From Alysiella sp. (GTDB lineage: Bacteria > Pseudomonadota > Gammaproteobacteria > Burkholderiales > Neisseriaceae), in contig NZ_JAUNEC010000002.1 of the NCBI RefSeq assembly GCF_030525755.1, positions 1 through 64,000 of the forward strand: a DNA stretch of 64,000 nucleotides. The letters are read 5' to 3'. A program made the position numbers and the translations under genes. Shown in pieces: positions 1 through 10,777 of the stretch. The notes beneath the pieces were generated by a model. That model did no database searches. It was not told where the DNA came from and saw only the letters and a program-made list of their open reading frames with translations. Every line of letters begins with the position of its first letter. The first letter of the stretch is position 1.

Positions 1-419
1 TCGTGGGCTTTGAAGATTTGGCAGAAGAAATCAAAAAAGGCAATATGGACTTTGATGTGGTGATTGCGTCTCCTGACGCGATGCGCATCGTGGGTCAGTT
101 GGGTACGATTTTGGGTCCTCGTGGCTTGATGCCAAACCCAAAAGTGGGTACCGTAACCCCTAATGTTGCCGAAGCAGTGAAAAATGCCAAAGCAGGTCAA
201 GTGCAATACCGTACCGACAAAGCAGGTATCATTCACGCCACCATCGGTCGCGCATCTTTTGCCGAAGCCGATTTGAAAGAAAACTTTGACGCTTTGTTGG
301 ACGCTTTGGTAAAAGCCAAACCTGCTGCTGCCAAAGGTCAATACTTGAAAAAAATCGCCGTATCCAGCACCATGGGCTTGGGTGTGCGCGTAGATGTATC
401 TAGCGTTTCTGCTAAATAA
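1..419 (+). CDS. rplA: 50S ribosomal protein L1, C-terminal part (5' end outside window)
   Basis: L1 binds 23S rRNA at the mobile L1 stalk and helps release deacylated tRNA; in many bacteria it also represses its own operon. The window opens inside the gene: about 138 residues remain of a family length near 230. The conserved block [13 protein letters not shown] is visible about 40 residues in, and the protein ends VSSVSAK. The GTG at position 3 is an internal valine codon, not a start. Downstream come rplJ and rplL, the usual order of this operon. Identification is certain; only the partial state limits it. Confidence 0.97.
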   Translation, partial: VGFEDLAEEIKKGNMDFDVVIASPDAMRIVGQLGTILGPRGLMPNPKVGTVTPNVAEAVKNAKAGQVQYRTDKAGIIHATIGRASFAEADLKENFDALLDALVKAKPAAAKGQYLKKIAVSSTMGLGVRVDVSSVSAK

Positions 420-432
420 TCTTTAAAAAATC

Positions 433-480
433 TTTCAGGCAGCCTGAAAATGGCAAAATGTGTTTTCAGGCTGCCTGAAA
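433..480 (+). terminator. Inverted DUS pair forming a hairpin after rplA
   Basis: Two DUS palindromes stand in opposite orientation at 433-450 and 463-480, so each arm of 18 bases can pair perfectly with the other around a 12-base loop. It follows the rplA stop codon by 13 bases. There is no clear T-run after it, so it may be an attenuator or partial terminator rather than a full stop. Paired DUS acting as terminators are known in Neisseriaceae. Confidence 0.6.
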
Positions 481-506
481 ATGGGGCTACTTAAAATATT
501 AAGTAG

Positions 507-570
507 ATGTCCAAGACCGTAGGGAACGCAAGTTTTAATCATTCAAACCCTACGCAGACGGTAGTCCTGA
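507..570 (+). promoter_or_regulatory. L10-type autoregulatory leader of rplJL
   Basis: The untranslated region before rplJ contains the arms CGTAGGG (518-524) and CCCTACG (548-554), with an outer GAC (515-517)/GTC (564-566) pair and an internal CAGACGGTA bulge. This arrangement resembles the L10(L12)4-binding leader found before rplJ in many bacteria, where free L10 complex represses translation. The position between rplA and rplJ fits. The 115 bases from 571 to the rplJ ribosome-binding site hold no further feature I can name. Assignment is from remembered family structure, not a covariance search. Confidence 0.7.
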
Positions 571-690
571 AAAAAGTTTTTGTAGGTTGATGTTTTGAAT
601 ATCGCTTGCAAAGTGTCTTTAAAATCAGGTTGCCGCGCTGGTGGGCTAATCATGTTGGTTAGCCTGAATTTAAACAGTGGGAGGTAGACC

Positions 691-1188
691 TTGAGTCTCA
701 ATATTGAAACCAAGAAAGCAACCGTAGAAGAAATCAGCGCAGGCATTGCCAACGCGCAAACTATGGTGATTGCTGAATATCGCGGTATCAGTGTTGCCAG
801 CATGACTGAACTCCGTGCCAATGCGCGTAAAGAAGGCGTTTACTTGCGCGTTCTGAAAAACACATTGGCGCGCCGTGCGGTTGAAGGAACTTCTTTTGCT
901 GGTTTGGCTGACCAAATGGTTGGTCCATTGGTTTACGCTGCATCAGAAGATGCCGTAGCCGCCGCAAAAGTGCTGCACCAATTCGCGAAAAAAGATGACA
1001 AAATCGTTTTAAAAGCTGGTTCTTACAACGGCGAAGTGTTGAATGTGGCTCAGGTAACTGAGTTGGCTTCTATTCCAAGCCGCGAAGAATTGCTGTCCAA
1101 ATTGCTGTTCGTTATGCAAGCGCCTGTTTCTGGCTTTGCACGCGGCTTGGCGGCTTTGGCAGAGAAAAAAGAAAGCGAAGCGGCTTAA
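691..1188 (+). CDS. rplJ: 50S ribosomal protein L10
   Basis: L10 anchors the L7/L12 dimers to the ribosomal stalk and, bound to them, represses its own message. The product is 165 residues, normal for the family, beginning [14 protein letters not shown] after the initiator. The start is a TTG at 691 preceded by the strong ribosome-binding site GGGAGG at 679-684; no ATG fits the family N-terminus. rplL follows after 75 bases. The weak start codon behind a strong binding site fits translational control through the leader. Confidence 0.97.
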   Translation: MSLNIETKKATVEEISAGIANAQTMVIAEYRGISVASMTELRANARKEGVYLRVLKNTLARRAVEGTSFAGLADQMVGPLVYAASEDAVAAAKVLHQFAKKDDKIVLKAGSYNGEVLNVAQVTELASIPSREELLSKLLFVMQAPVSGFARGLAALAEKKESEAA

Positions 1189-1263
1189 TTTGCGCCCTTT
1201 CTGTGATTTTGTTTTGATTCATTAAATTTTTTTATTATTCAATATTTTTAGGAGTTCAATAGC

Positions 1264-1635
1264 ATGGCTATTACTAAAGAAGACATTTTGGAAGCGGTAA
1301 GCAACTTGACCGTTATGGAATTGAACGAGTTGGTTAAAGCGTTTGAAGAAAAATTTGGCGTTTCTGCTGCTGCGGTTGCTGTGGCTGCTGGTCCTGCTGC
1401 TGGCGGTGCTGCTGCTGAAGAAAAAACCGAATTTGACGTGATTTTGGCTTCTGCTGGCGACAACAAAGTTGGCGTGATTAAAGTGGTTCGTACCATCACT
1501 GGCTTGGGCTTGAAAGAAGCCAAAGACTTGGTTGATGGCGCACCCAAAACTTTGAAAGAAGGCGTATCTCAAGCTGAAGCTGACGACATCAAAAAACAAT
1601 TGGAAGAAGCTGGCGCGAAAGTGGAAATCAAATAA
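1264..1635 (+). CDS. rplL: 50S ribosomal protein L7/L12
   Basis: L7/L12 is the multi-copy stalk protein that recruits and activates translation GTPases. The 123-residue product has the expected N-terminal dimerisation part, an alanine-rich hinge near residues 36-50 ([17 protein letters not shown]) and the globular C-terminal domain ending KVEIK. The ATG at 1264 lies behind AGGAG at 1250-1254. It closes the rplJ-rplL pair and is followed by a hairpin terminator. Confidence 0.98.
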   Translation: MAITKEDILEAVSNLTVMELNELVKAFEEKFGVSAAAVAVAAGPAAGGAAAEEKTEFDVILASAGDNKVGVIKVVRTITGLGLKEAKDLVDGAPKTLKEGVSQAEADDIKKQLEEAGAKVEIK

Positions 1636-1652
1636 GATTTTGCCATATTTTA

Positions 1653-1696
1653 GCGCAATGGGCTGGCAGTTTATCTGCCAGCCTTGTTTGCGCTTT
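1653..1696 (+). terminator. Hairpin after rplL
   Basis: GGCTGGCAG (1661-1669) pairs with CTGCCAGCC (1675-1683), and flanking GCGC arms extend the stem; a short run of four T follows. The stem separates rplL from rpoB and probably attenuates rather than blocks read-through, as at the rplL-rpoB junction of other bacteria. Confidence 0.65.
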
Positions 1697-2008
1697 TAGA
1701 TAAGTAAAAATGTAAATTTACCCAAATTTACCATTATGCTGTGAATTTTTGATAAATTTTTGTAAATTTATATTAAATTTCAATATTGATTGGGGTTGTG
1801 GTTGTCTAAAAGTGTAAAACAGGCTGTTTGATAACCAGTTTAAGCATATTTTTAACTTTTAAATACTTCGTATTAAATATAAGGGCGTTGCTGTTTATGC
1901 TGTTTACAGCAGAAATCAATGTGTGGTTTGTTTGAGGATATTTTCAGGCAGCATTACATTACATTGAAACTGATGCCAATTTGTGATTTACCGTTATGGG
2001 AGCGACAT
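1697..2008. other. AT-rich rplL-rpoB intergenic region
   Basis: About 310 bases with no gene. The first half carries several copies of the near-repeat AAATTTA (for example at 1712-1718 and 1724-1730). Candidate promoter boxes such as TTAACT near 1853 are too poor to call. Translation in the rpoB frame is open from 1919, but the added 30 residues are not seen in RpoB proteins, so I treat it as leader. A partial DUS (TTTCAGGCAGC) lies near 1943. Confidence 0.5.
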
Positions 2009-5000
2009 ATGAGTTATACTTTTACCGAAAAAAAGCGCATTCGTAAAAGTTTTGCTAAACGTAAAACCGTTTTAGAAGTGCCATATTTATTGACGACACA
2101 ATTGGAATCGTACAGTCAATTCTTGCAACAAAAGTGTGCGCCGAATATGCGTGTGGAAGAGGGCTTGCAAGCGGCATTTCAGTCGATTTTTCCGATTGTT
2201 AGCAATAATGGTTATGCTGAATTGCAATTTGACCAATACACATTAGGTGAACCAGAATTTGATATTGTTGAATGTCAGTTACGCGGTATTACTTATGCTG
2301 CGCCTTTGCGTGCCAAAATCAAATTGGCAATTTTTAACAAAGAAGGTTCCAATAAACTTGAAGAGCGTGAAATCAAAGAAATTCGTGTTAATGATGTGTA
2401 CATGGGTGAAATTCCATTGATGACACCAAGTGGTTCGTTCGTGATTAATGGCACAGAGCGTGTCATTGTGTCGCAATTACATCGCTCTCCTGGTGTATTT
2501 TTTGAACACGACCGTGGTAAAACCCATGCTTCGGGTAAGTTATTGTTTTCAGCTAGGATTATCCCTTATCGTGGTTCGTGGTTGGATTTTGAATTTGACC
2601 CCAAAGACTTGCTTTATTTCCGCATTGACCGTCGCCGCAAAATGCCAGTGAGTATTTTGTTGCGTGCATTGGGCTACAGTAACCAACAAATGTTGGAAAT
2701 GTTCTATGATTCAGAAACTTATTATTTAAATAAAGATGGTGTGCAAATTGATTTGCTGCCTGAAAGATTGCGTGGTGAAACTGCTAAATTTGACATTGTG
2801 GATAACGATGGCAAAGTGTTGGTGGAAATGGGCAAGCGCATCAATGCTAAACACATTCGTGATATTCAGGCAGCAGGTTTAACACGTTTAAATGTAGATG
2901 CCGAAGTATTGTGGGGTAAAGTATTGGCAAAAGATGTGATTTCAATGGAAACAGGCGAAGTTTTGGCAGCTTGCAACAGCGAAATCACAGAAGAATTGTT
3001 GGCGCAACTGGACATCAATGGCGTGCAAGAAATCCAAACTTTGTTTACCAATGACACGGATTCGGGCAACTACATTTCTGCCACTTTGCGTACCGATGAC
3101 ACGCGCGACCAACAGGCTGCCCGCATTGCGATTTACCGCATGATGCGCCCTGGTGAACCGCCAACCGATGAGGCGGTGGAAGCCTTGTTCAACCGTTTGT
3201 TCTTCCAAGAGGAAAGCTACGATTTGTCGCGTGTGGGTCGCATGAAATTCAACACGCGCACTTATCAACAAAAATTGCTGCCTGCACAAGAAAACAACTG
3301 GTACGGTCGTTTGCTGAACCAAACTTTTGAAGGCGTGGGCGAGGCGGAAGCGAAATTGCACGTTTTGAGCATTCCCGATATTGTGGTTACGATTGCCACT
3401 TTGGTGGAACTGCGTAACGGTCATGGCGAAGTGGACGATATTGACCACTTGGGCAACCGCCGCGTGCGTTCCGTTGGCGAATTGGTGGAAAATCAATTCC
3501 GTAGCGGTTTGGCGCGTGTGGAACGTGCCGTGAAAGAGCGTTTGAACCAAGCGGAAAGCGAAGGCTTGATGCCCACCGATTTGATTAACGCGAAACCCGT
3601 ATCTGCCGCGATTAAGGAATTTTTTGGTTCAAGCCAATTATCGCAATTTATGGACCAAACCAATCCCTTGTCTGAAATCACGCACAAACGCCGCGTTTCG
3701 GCTTTGGGCCCAGGTGGTTTGACCCGCGAACGTGCTGGCTTTGAGGTGCGAGACGTACACCCCACCCACTACGGTCGCGTTTGCCCGATTGAAACGCCCG
3801 AAGGACCCAACATCGGCTTGATTAACTCATTGTCGGTGTATGCGCGTACCAACGATTACGGTTTCTTGGAAACGCCCTACCGCCGCGTGGTGGACGGCAA
3901 AGTTACCGATGAAATTGATTATTTGTCTGCCATTGAAGAAGGTCGCTATGTGATTGCCCAAGCCAACTCGGAATTGGACGATTCAGGCTGCCTGAAAGAT
4001 GAATTGGTGGTTTGCCGCGAAAAAGGCGAAACCATCTTGGCAACCCCCGACCGCGTTCAATACATGGACGTGGCAACAGGTCAAGTGGTATCGGTAGCCG
4101 CATCGCTGATTCCCTTTTTGGAACACGATGACGCGAACCGCGCTTTGATGGGTGCCAACATGCAACGTCAAGCTGTGCCATGTTTGCGCGCCGAAAAACC
4201 GATGGTTGGCACAGGCATTGAACGCGCCGTAGCCGTGGACAGCGCAACCGCCATCGTAGCAAGACGCGGCGGCGTGGTGGAATATGTGGACGCAAACCGC
4301 ATTGTGGTGCGCGTACACGATGAAGAAGCCACAGCCGAACAAGGCGGTGTGGACATTTACAATTTGGTGAAATTCACGCGCTCCAACCAATCCACCAACA
4401 TCAACCAACGCCCTGCGGTTAAGGCTGGCGATGTGTTGCAAAAAGGCGATTTGATTGCCGATGGCGCGTCCACCGATTTGGGCGAATTGGCTTTGGGTCA
4501 AAACATGACCATCGCATTCATGCCTTGGAATGGCTACAACTACGAAGACTCCATTTTGATTAGCGAAAAAGTGGCTGCGGACGACCGCTACACCTCCATT
4601 CACATTGAAGAATTGAACGTGGTGGCGCGTGATACCAAATTGGGCGCGGAAGACATCACACGCGACATTCCCAACCTGTCTGAAAAAATGCAAAACCGCT
4701 TGGACGAGTCGGGCATTGTGTACATCGGTGCAGAAGTGGAAGCAGGCGATGTGTTGGTCGGCAAAGTTACCCCCAAAGGTGAAACGCAACTGACCCCAGA
4801 AGAAAAATTGCTCCGCGCGATTTTTGGCGAAAAAGCGTCTGATGTGAAAGACACGTCTTTGCGTATGCCCACAGGCATGAGCGGCACGGTGATTGACGTG
4901 CAAGTGTTCACACGCGAAGGCATTACCCGCGACAAACGCGCCCAGTCCATCATTGACGCGGAATTGAAACGCTATCGCCAAGATTTGAACGACCAAATCC

Positions 5001-6205
5001 GCATTTTTGACAATGACGCATTTGACCGCATTGAGCGCATGATTGTGGGGCAGCCTGCAAACGGGGGGCCCATGAAATTGGCAAAAGGCACCGCCATCAG
5101 CACCGAATATTTGCGCGGTTTGCCGTCTCGTCATGATTGGTTTGACATTCGCATGGCAGACGAAGACATTGCCAAACAGCTTGAATTGATTAAACTTTCT
5201 TTGCAACAAAAACGCGAAGAAGCCGAAGCCCTCTACGAAGTCAAAAAGAAAAAAATGACCCAAGGCGATGAGTTGCCCCCTGGTGTACAAAAAATGGTGA
5301 AAGTGTTCATCGCCATCAAACGCCGCTTGCAAGCTGGCGACAAAATGGCGGGTCGCCACGGTAACAAAGGCGTGGTATCGCGCATTTTGCCTGTGGAAGA
5401 CATGCCGTACATGGCGGACGGTCGCACGGTGGACATCGTGTTGAACCCATTGGGCGTACCCTCGCGCATGAACATCGGTCAGATTTTGGAAGTACATTTG
5501 GGTTGGGCGGCGAAAGGCATTGGTCAGCGCATTGAAAAAATGCTGGCTGAACAGCGTAAAGTGGGCGAAATCCGCGCCTTCTTGGAAAAACTCTACAACG
5601 GTAGCGGCAAACAAGAAGATTTGGACAGCCTGAATGACGATGAAATCATCACGCTGGCTGAAAACCTGAAACGCGGTGCGACTTTTGCCTCCCCTGTGTT
5701 TGACGGTGCGAAAGAGCAAGAAATTTACGACATGCTGGATTTGGCATACCCCAGCGATGACCCCGAAGTACAAAAATTGGGCTTTAATAAAACCAAAACC
5801 CAAATCACTTTGTACGATGGACGTTCGGGCGAAGCGTTTGACCGCCCTGTAACGGTGGGTGTGATGCACTATCTGAAACTGCACCACTTGGTTGATGAGA
5901 AAATGCACGCACGTTCAACAGGTCCATACAGCTTGGTAACGCAACAGCCATTGGGCGGTAAAGCACAATTTGGTGGTCAGCGTTTCGGTGAGATGGAGGT
6001 GTGGGCGTTGGAGGCATATGGCGCGGCATACACCTTGCAAGAAATGCTGACGGTGAAATCCGATGACGTAACAGGTCGCACGAAGATGTACGAAAACATC
6101 GTCAAAGGCGAACACAAAATCGATGCGGGCATGCCCGAGTCGTTTAACGTGATTGTGAAAGAAATCCGTTCGCTGGGCTTGGATATTGATTTGGAGCAGA
6201 ATTAA
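2009..6205 (+). CDS. rpoB: DNA-directed RNA polymerase subunit beta
   Basis: Beta forms one claw of RNA polymerase and carries the rifampicin-binding pocket. The product is 1398 residues from the ATG at 2009, starting [18 protein letters not shown], which matches the neisserial N-terminus; GGGAG at 1998-2002 is the binding site. An in-frame upstream start at 1919 would add 30 residues of unrelated sequence and was rejected. Recognisable segments include the rifampicin region ([20 protein letters not shown], from about residue 542), the [19 protein letters not shown] block (from about residue 1110) and the end GLDIDLEQN. An in-frame DUS at 3982-3997 encodes SGCLK (residues 659-663). The first 300 or so codons are visibly more AT-rich at third positions than the rest. 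rpoC follows after 119 bases. Confidence 0.98.
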   Translation: MSYTFTEKKRIRKSFAKRKTVLEVPYLLTTQLESYSQFLQQKCAPNMRVEEGLQAAFQSIFPIVSNNGYAELQFDQYTLGEPEFDIVECQLRGITYAAPLRAKIKLAIFNKEGSNKLEEREIKEIRVNDVYMGEIPLMTPSGSFVINGTERVIVSQLHRSPGVFFEHDRGKTHASGKLLFSARIIPYRGSWLDFEFDPKDLLYFRIDRRRKMPVSILLRALGYSNQQMLEMFYDSETYYLNKDGVQIDLLPERLRGETAKFDIVDNDGKVLVEMGKRINAKHIRDIQAAGLTRLNVDAEVLWGKVLAKDVISMETGEVLAACNSEITEELLAQLDINGVQEIQTLFTNDTDSGNYISATLRTDDTRDQQAARIAIYRMMRPGEPPTDEAVEALFNRLFFQEESYDLSRVGRMKFNTRTYQQKLLPAQENNWYGRLLNQTFEGVGEAEAKLHVLSIPDIVVTIATLVELRNGHGEVDDIDHLGNRRVRSVGELVENQFRSGLARVERAVKERLNQAESEGLMPTDLINAKPVSAAIKEFFGSSQLSQFMDQTNPLSEITHKRRVSALGPGGLTRERAGFEVRDVHPTHYGRVCPIETPEGPNIGLINSLSVYARTNDYGFLETPYRRVVDGKVTDEIDYLSAIEEGRYVIAQANSELDDSGCLKDELVVCREKGETILATPDRVQYMDVATGQVVSVAASLIPFLEHDDANRALMGANMQRQAVPCLRAEKPMVGTGIERAVAVDSATAIVARRGGVVEYVDANRIVVRVHDEEATAEQGGVDIYNLVKFTRSNQSTNINQRPAVKAGDVLQKGDLIADGASTDLGELALGQNMTIAFMPWNGYNYEDSILISEKVAADDRYTSIHIEELNVVARDTKLGAEDITRDIPNLSEKMQNRLDESGIVYIGAEVEAGDVLVGKVTPKGETQLTPEEKLLRAIFGEKASDVKDTSLRMPTGMSGTVIDVQVFTREGITRDKRAQSIIDAELKRYRQDLNDQIRIFDNDAFDRIERMIVGQPANGGPMKLAKGTAISTEYLRGLPSRHDWFDIRMADEDIAKQLELIKLSLQQKREEAEALYEVKKKKMTQGDELPPGVQKMVKVFIAIKRRLQAGDKMAGRHGNKGVVSRILPVEDMPYMADGRTVDIVLNPLGVPSRMNIGQILEVHLGWAAKGIGQRIEKMLAEQRKVGEIRAFLEKLYNGSGKQEDLDSLNDDEIITLAENLKRGATFASPVFDGAKEQEIYDMLDLAYPSDDPEVQKLGFNKTKTQITLYDGRSGEAFDRPVTVGVMHYLKLHHLVDEKMHARSTGPYSLVTQQPLGGKAQFGGQRFGEMEVWALEAYGAAYTLQEMLTVKSDDVTGRTKMYENIVKGEHKIDAGMPESFNVIVKEIRSLGLDIDLEQN
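3982..3997. repeat. DUS palindrome inside rpoB (example of coding DUS)
   Basis: TTCAGGCTGCCTGAAA lies in frame in rpoB and is read as SGCLK. It holds AGGCTGCCTGAA on the plus strand and, because of the palindrome, AGGCAGCCTGAA on the minus strand. One-sided copies elsewhere (12739, 32350, 33108, 38161, 48167, 60835) support AGGCTGCCTGAA as the main dialect. In Neisseriaceae such 12-mers mark DNA for uptake through the ComP pilin receptor. Confidence 0.85.
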
Positions 6206-6217
6206 CTTTCTGTGTAG

Positions 6218-6270
6218 GGTGGGTGCAAGCACCCACCGCTTTGCCTTATGTTTTCAGGCAGCCTGAAAAC
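6218..6270. repeat. GTAGGGTG-type palindrome plus DUS between rpoB and rpoC
   Basis: GGTGGGTGC (6218-6226) and GCACCCACC (6229-6237) form a perfect 9-base inverted repeat with a two-base centre. A full DUS palindrome follows at 6251-6270. Related GTAGGGTG units occur near 27813, 38011 and 49459. The pair lies between two co-transcribed genes and has no T-run, so a role in mRNA stability or mild attenuation is more likely than termination. Confidence 0.6.
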
Positions 6271-6324
6271 AATATCCACCAAAAAATTCAAAAAAATCGC
6301 CCTTAAAAACAGGAGCAGTAAATA

Positions 6325-9300
6325 ATGAACTTAACCGATTTATTCGCCCCCCTGCAACAAGCAGGTTCAGAAGAATTTGATGCCATTAAAATCGGCATCG
6401 CATCGCCCGACACGATTCGCTCGTGGTCGTATGGTGAAGTGAAAAAACCCGAAACGATTAACTACCGCACCTTCAAGCCCGAACGCGATGGCTTGTTTTG
6501 CGCCAAAATCTTCGGGCCCGTTAAAGACTACGAGTGCTTGTGTGGCAAATACAAACGCTTGAAATTCAAAGGTGTAACCTGCGAAAAATGTGGCGTGGAA
6601 GTAACCCTGACCAAAGTGCGCCGCGAACGCATGGGTCATATTGAATTGGCTGCGCCCGTTGCCCACATTTGGTTTTTGAAATCGCTGCCATCACGCTTGG
6701 GCATGGTGCTGGACATGACTTTGCGCGACATTGAGCGCGTGTTGTATTTTGAAGCCTTTGTCGTAACCGACCCTGGTTTGACCAGCCTGCAACGCCGCCA
6801 ACTGTTGAGCGAAGAAGATTACTACACCAAATTGGAAGAATTTGGCGAAGAATTTGACGCGCACATGGGTGCCGAAGGCATACGCGAATTGCTCCGCACT
6901 CTGGACATTGAGCGCGAAATTGAAATGCTGCGCGAAGAATTGCAATCCACCAGCTCCGATACCAAAATCAAAAAAATCGCCAAACGCCTGAAAATTTTGG
7001 AAGCCTTCCAACGTTCAGGCATGAAATTGGAATGGATGATTATGGACGTGCTGCCTGTATTGCCGCCCGATTTGCGCCCACTCGTGCCATTGGACGGCGG
7101 ACGCTTTGCCACTTCCGATTTGAACGATTTGTATCGCCGCGTGATTAACCGAAACAACCGTTTGAAACGCCTGTTGGAATTGCGCGCGCCCGACATCATC
7201 GTTCGCAACGAAAAACGCATGTTGCAAGAAGCCGTAGACAGCTTGCTGGACAACGGTCGCCGTGGCAAAGCCATGACAGGCGCAAACAAACGCCCACTCA
7301 AATCCTTGTCAGACATGATTAAAGGTAAGAGCGGTCGTTTCCGTCAAAACCTGTTGGGTAAACGTGTGGACTATTCAGGTCGTTCCGTGATTACGGTGGG
7401 TCCATACTTGCGTTTGCACCAATGCGGTTTGCCGAAAAAAATGGCGTTGGAATTGTTCAAACCCTTTATTTTCCACAAATTGGAAAAACGCGAACTCGCC
7501 ACCACCGTTAAGGCAGCCAAAAAATTGGTAGAACAAGAAGTGCCAGAAGTTTGGGATATTTTGGAAGAAGTGATTCGCGAACACCCGATTTTGCTGAACC
7601 GTGCGCCAACCTTGCACCGTTTGGGCATTCAAGCGTTTGAGCCAATTTTGATTGAAGGCAAAGCCATTCAGTTGCACCCCTTGGTGTGTGCCGCATTCAA
7701 CGCGGACTTTGACGGCGACCAAATGGCGGTACACGTTCCATTGAGCTTGGAAGCGCAAATGGAAGCGCGTACTTTGATGTTGGCTTCCAACAACGTGTTG
7801 GCACCAGCCAATGGCGAACCGATTATCGTGCCATCGCAAGACATCGTGTTGGGCTTGTATTACATGACCCGCGCCAAAGAAAAAGCCCAAGGCGAAGGCA
7901 TGTTGTTTGCCGATGTGAAAGAAGTGCATCGCGCCTATCACACCAAACAAGTGAAATTGGGTACGAAAATCACCGTGCGTTTGCGCGAATGGATTAAAAA
8001 CGATGCAGGCGAATTTGAACCCGTGTTGAATCGCTACGAAACCACGGTGGGTCGCGCGTTGCTGTCTGAAATTTTGCCCAAAGGCTTGCCATTTGAATAT
8101 GTGAACAAGGCTTTGAAAAAGAAAGAAATTTCCAAGCTGATTAACGCATCGTTCCGCTTGTGCGGTTTGCGTGACACCGTGATTTTTGCCGACCACCTGA
8201 TGTACACGGGTTTTGCATTGGCAGCAAAAGGTGGTATTTCCATTTGCGTGGACGACATGGAAATTCCAAAAGAAAAACCTGCGCTGTTGGCAGAAGCGCA
8301 AGAAGAAGTGCGTGACATTCAGGGTCAATACGCACAAGGCTTGGTAACCAACGGCGAACGCTACAATAAAGTTGTGGATATTTGGGGTAAGGCAGGTGAT
8401 AAAATTGCCAAAGCCATGATGGACAATTTGAGCAAACAACCTGTGAAAAATCCCGAAACAGGCGAAGTTTATACCGATGAATACGGCAAACCTTTAATGG
8501 AAGAGTCGTTCAATTCCATTTACATGATGGCGGATTCGGGTGCGCGTGGTTCGGCAACGCAAATCAAACAGTTGTCGGGTATGCGCGGTTTGATGGCAAA
8601 ACCAGACGGCTCCATCATTGAAACGCCCATTACTGCCAATTTCCGCGAAGGTTTGACCGTATTGCAATACTTTATTGCGACACACGGTGCGCGTAAAGGT
8701 TTGGCAGATACGGCATTGAAAACCGCCAACTCGGGTTACTTGACGCGCCGTTTGGTGGACGTTACCCAAGACTTGGTGGTGGTGGAAGACGATTGCGGTA
8801 CCAGCGAAGGTTTCTCCATGAAAGCGGTGGTGCAAGGTGGCGACATCATTGAACCATTGCGCGACCGCATTTTGGGTCGTGTAACCGCAGAAGATGTGGT
8901 GGACCCCAATAGCGGCGTAACCTTGATTGAAGCAGGCACTTTGCTTGATGAAAAATTGGTTGATTTGATTGACAATTCAGGCGTGGACGAAGTGAAAGTT
9001 CGCACCCCAATCACTTGTCAAACACGCTATGGCTTGTGTGCGAAATGTTATGGTCGCGACTTGGCACGCGGTAAATTGGTAAACGCAGGCGAGGCTGTGG
9101 GCGTGATTGCCGCCCAATCCATTGGCGAACCAGGTACACAATTGACGATGCGTACCTTCCACATCGGTGGTGCGGCATCGCGTGCCGCTGCCGCCAGCCA
9201 TGTAGAAGCCAAATCCAACGGTACAGTACGCTTTGGCGGACAAATGCGCTACATCGCCAATCAAAAAGGTGAATTGATTGTGATTGGTCGCTCGTCTGAA

Positions 9301-10557
9301 ATCATGATTTTAGATAATGCGGGTCGTGAACGTGAATTGCACAAAATCCCATACGGCGCAACCTTGACCGTGAAAGATGGCGAAGAACTGAAAGCAGGTC
9401 AAACTTTGGCAACTTGGGACCCTCATACCAGCCCAGTTATCACGGAATACGCAGGTCGCGTGAAATTGGAAAACGTGGAAGATGGCGTAACCGTAACCCG
9501 CCAAACTGATGAAAACACGGGTTTGAGCACCATGGTTGTGATTGACGGTAAACGCCGCAGTAGTGGCAGCAAATTGTTGCGCCCCACCGTGAAATTGTTG
9601 GACGAAAATGGCGACACCATAAAAATTCCTGGCACAGAAACCGATGTGTCCATTGCATTCCAAGTGGGTGCGATTATCCAAGTGCGCGATGGTCAAGAAG
9701 TGGGTAAGGGTGAAGTGTTGGCGCGTGTGCCACAAGCATCAACCAAAACCCGCGACATTACGGGTGGTTTGCCACGCGTAGCCGAATTGTTTGAGGCGCG
9801 TGTGCCAAAAGATGCAGGTATGCTGGCTGAAATCACAGGTACGGTATCGTTTGGTAAAGAAACCAAAGGCAAACAACGCCTTGTGATTACCGATTTAGAC
9901 GGTGTGGCATACGAAACCTTGATTTCCAAAGAAAAACAGGTTTTGGCACATGATGGTCAAGTCGTGAATCGCGGCGAGACCATCGTGGACGGTGCAGTAG
10001 ACCCACACGACATTTTGCGCTTGAAAGGCATTGAAGAATTGACACGCTACATTGTGCAAGAAGTACAAGAAGTTTACCGCTTGCAAGGCGTGAAGATTTC
10101 CGACAAGCACATTGAAGTGATTATTCGCCAAATGTTGCGCCGCGTGAACATCATTGATGCAGGCGACACGCACTTCATCACAGGCGAACAAGTGGAACGT
10201 GCCGATGTGATGATTGCCAACGAACAAGCAATTGCCGAAGGCAAAGAGCCAGCGCGTTTTGAAAACGTGTTGTTGGGCATTACCAAAGCGTCTTTGAGTA
10301 CAGACAGCTTCATTTCAGCCGCATCGTTCCAAGAAACCACGCGTGTCTTGACCGAAGCCGCAATCATGGGCAAACGCGATGATTTGCGCGGTTTGAAAGA
10401 AAACGTGATTGTGGGTCGCTTAATCCCAGCAGGTACGGGTTTGAGTTACCACCGCAGTCGTCGTGCAGCTTGGGCAGCACAAAGCAGCAACCACTTTGTT
10501 GCAGAAAATCGCCATACACAAGCAGATGAAAACACAGAAACACTCGATGAAGCATAA
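6325..10557 (+). CDS. rpoC: DNA-directed RNA polymerase subunit beta'
   Basis: Beta' holds the catalytic magnesium of RNA polymerase. The product is 1410 residues, slightly longer than the roughly 1390 of N. meningitidis. The N-terminal zinc site is seen around residues 70-88 (CLCGKY...CEKCG). The active-site motif [12 protein letters not shown] begins near residue 459, and the second zinc site is the later CGTS...CAKCYGRDL cluster. The start ATG at 6325 follows AGGAGC. The C-terminal tail after [11 protein letters not shown] ([20 protein letters not shown]) differs from the meningococcal tail, which is normal for this poorly conserved end. It is co-transcribed with rpoB. Confidence 0.98.
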   Translation: MNLTDLFAPLQQAGSEEFDAIKIGIASPDTIRSWSYGEVKKPETINYRTFKPERDGLFCAKIFGPVKDYECLCGKYKRLKFKGVTCEKCGVEVTLTKVRRERMGHIELAAPVAHIWFLKSLPSRLGMVLDMTLRDIERVLYFEAFVVTDPGLTSLQRRQLLSEEDYYTKLEEFGEEFDAHMGAEGIRELLRTLDIEREIEMLREELQSTSSDTKIKKIAKRLKILEAFQRSGMKLEWMIMDVLPVLPPDLRPLVPLDGGRFATSDLNDLYRRVINRNNRLKRLLELRAPDIIVRNEKRMLQEAVDSLLDNGRRGKAMTGANKRPLKSLSDMIKGKSGRFRQNLLGKRVDYSGRSVITVGPYLRLHQCGLPKKMALELFKPFIFHKLEKRELATTVKAAKKLVEQEVPEVWDILEEVIREHPILLNRAPTLHRLGIQAFEPILIEGKAIQLHPLVCAAFNADFDGDQMAVHVPLSLEAQMEARTLMLASNNVLAPANGEPIIVPSQDIVLGLYYMTRAKEKAQGEGMLFADVKEVHRAYHTKQVKLGTKITVRLREWIKNDAGEFEPVLNRYETTVGRALLSEILPKGLPFEYVNKALKKKEISKLINASFRLCGLRDTVIFADHLMYTGFALAAKGGISICVDDMEIPKEKPALLAEAQEEVRDIQGQYAQGLVTNGERYNKVVDIWGKAGDKIAKAMMDNLSKQPVKNPETGEVYTDEYGKPLMEESFNSIYMMADSGARGSATQIKQLSGMRGLMAKPDGSIIETPITANFREGLTVLQYFIATHGARKGLADTALKTANSGYLTRRLVDVTQDLVVVEDDCGTSEGFSMKAVVQGGDIIEPLRDRILGRVTAEDVVDPNSGVTLIEAGTLLDEKLVDLIDNSGVDEVKVRTPITCQTRYGLCAKCYGRDLARGKLVNAGEAVGVIAAQSIGEPGTQLTMRTFHIGGAASRAAAASHVEAKSNGTVRFGGQMRYIANQKGELIVIGRSSEIMILDNAGRERELHKIPYGATLTVKDGEELKAGQTLATWDPHTSPVITEYAGRVKLENVEDGVTVTRQTDENTGLSTMVVIDGKRRSSGSKLLRPTVKLLDENGDTIKIPGTETDVSIAFQVGAIIQVRDGQEVGKGEVLARVPQASTKTRDITGGLPRVAELFEARVPKDAGMLAEITGTVSFGKETKGKQRLVITDLDGVAYETLISKEKQVLAHDGQVVNRGETIVDGAVDPHDILRLKGIEELTRYIVQEVQEVYRLQGVKISDKHIEVIIRQMLRRVNIIDAGDTHFITGEQVERADVMIANEQAIAEGKEPARFENVLLGITKASLSTDSFISAASFQETTRVLTEAAIMGKRDDLRGLKENVIVGRLIPAGTGLSYHRSRRAAWAAQSSNHFVAENRHTQADENTETLDEA

Positions 10558-10648
10558 AGTGAAATTCAGGTAGCTGAATTAATAATGATTTATGCTGCCT
10601 GAAGCCCGAGTTGATTGTTTTTTTTGTGAAAAACACAATTAAAATTTT

Positions 10649-10679
10649 CAGGCAGCTTGTATTGAGTGCAAGCTGCCTG
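10649..10679. repeat. DUS-like inverted repeat between rpoC and rpoD
   Basis: CAGGCAGCTTG (10649-10659) and CAAGCTGCCTG (10669-10679) pair perfectly over 11 bases around a 9-base loop. A smaller AATTCAG/CTGAATT hairpin lies at 10563-10580 and a one-sided DUS at about 10720. No T-run follows the larger stem, so it is a possible Rho-assisted or processing site at the end of rpoBC. Confidence 0.5.
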
Positions 10680-10777
10680 CATATTCTGTATCTCTGCTGA
10701 CCCACAAATGCTGCTGTGTTTCAGGCAGCCTCAATCAAGCAGTATCCGAACAACATTCATGAATGATGGGTTTTTCC

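Noticed and set aside
1919..2008. Upstream extension of rpoB by 30 residues
   Set aside because: Not present in RpoB proteins; the ATG at 2009 has a good binding site and the conserved N-terminus.
3983..5908. 641-codon open frame on the minus strand inside rpoB
   Set aside because: It is the shadow of the well-supported rpoB gene; the translation is rich in H, F and Q, a usual sign of antisense frames, and has no family features.
7375..8439. 354-codon minus-strand frame inside rpoC
   Set aside because: Antisense shadow of rpoC with the same composition bias and no ribosome-binding site.
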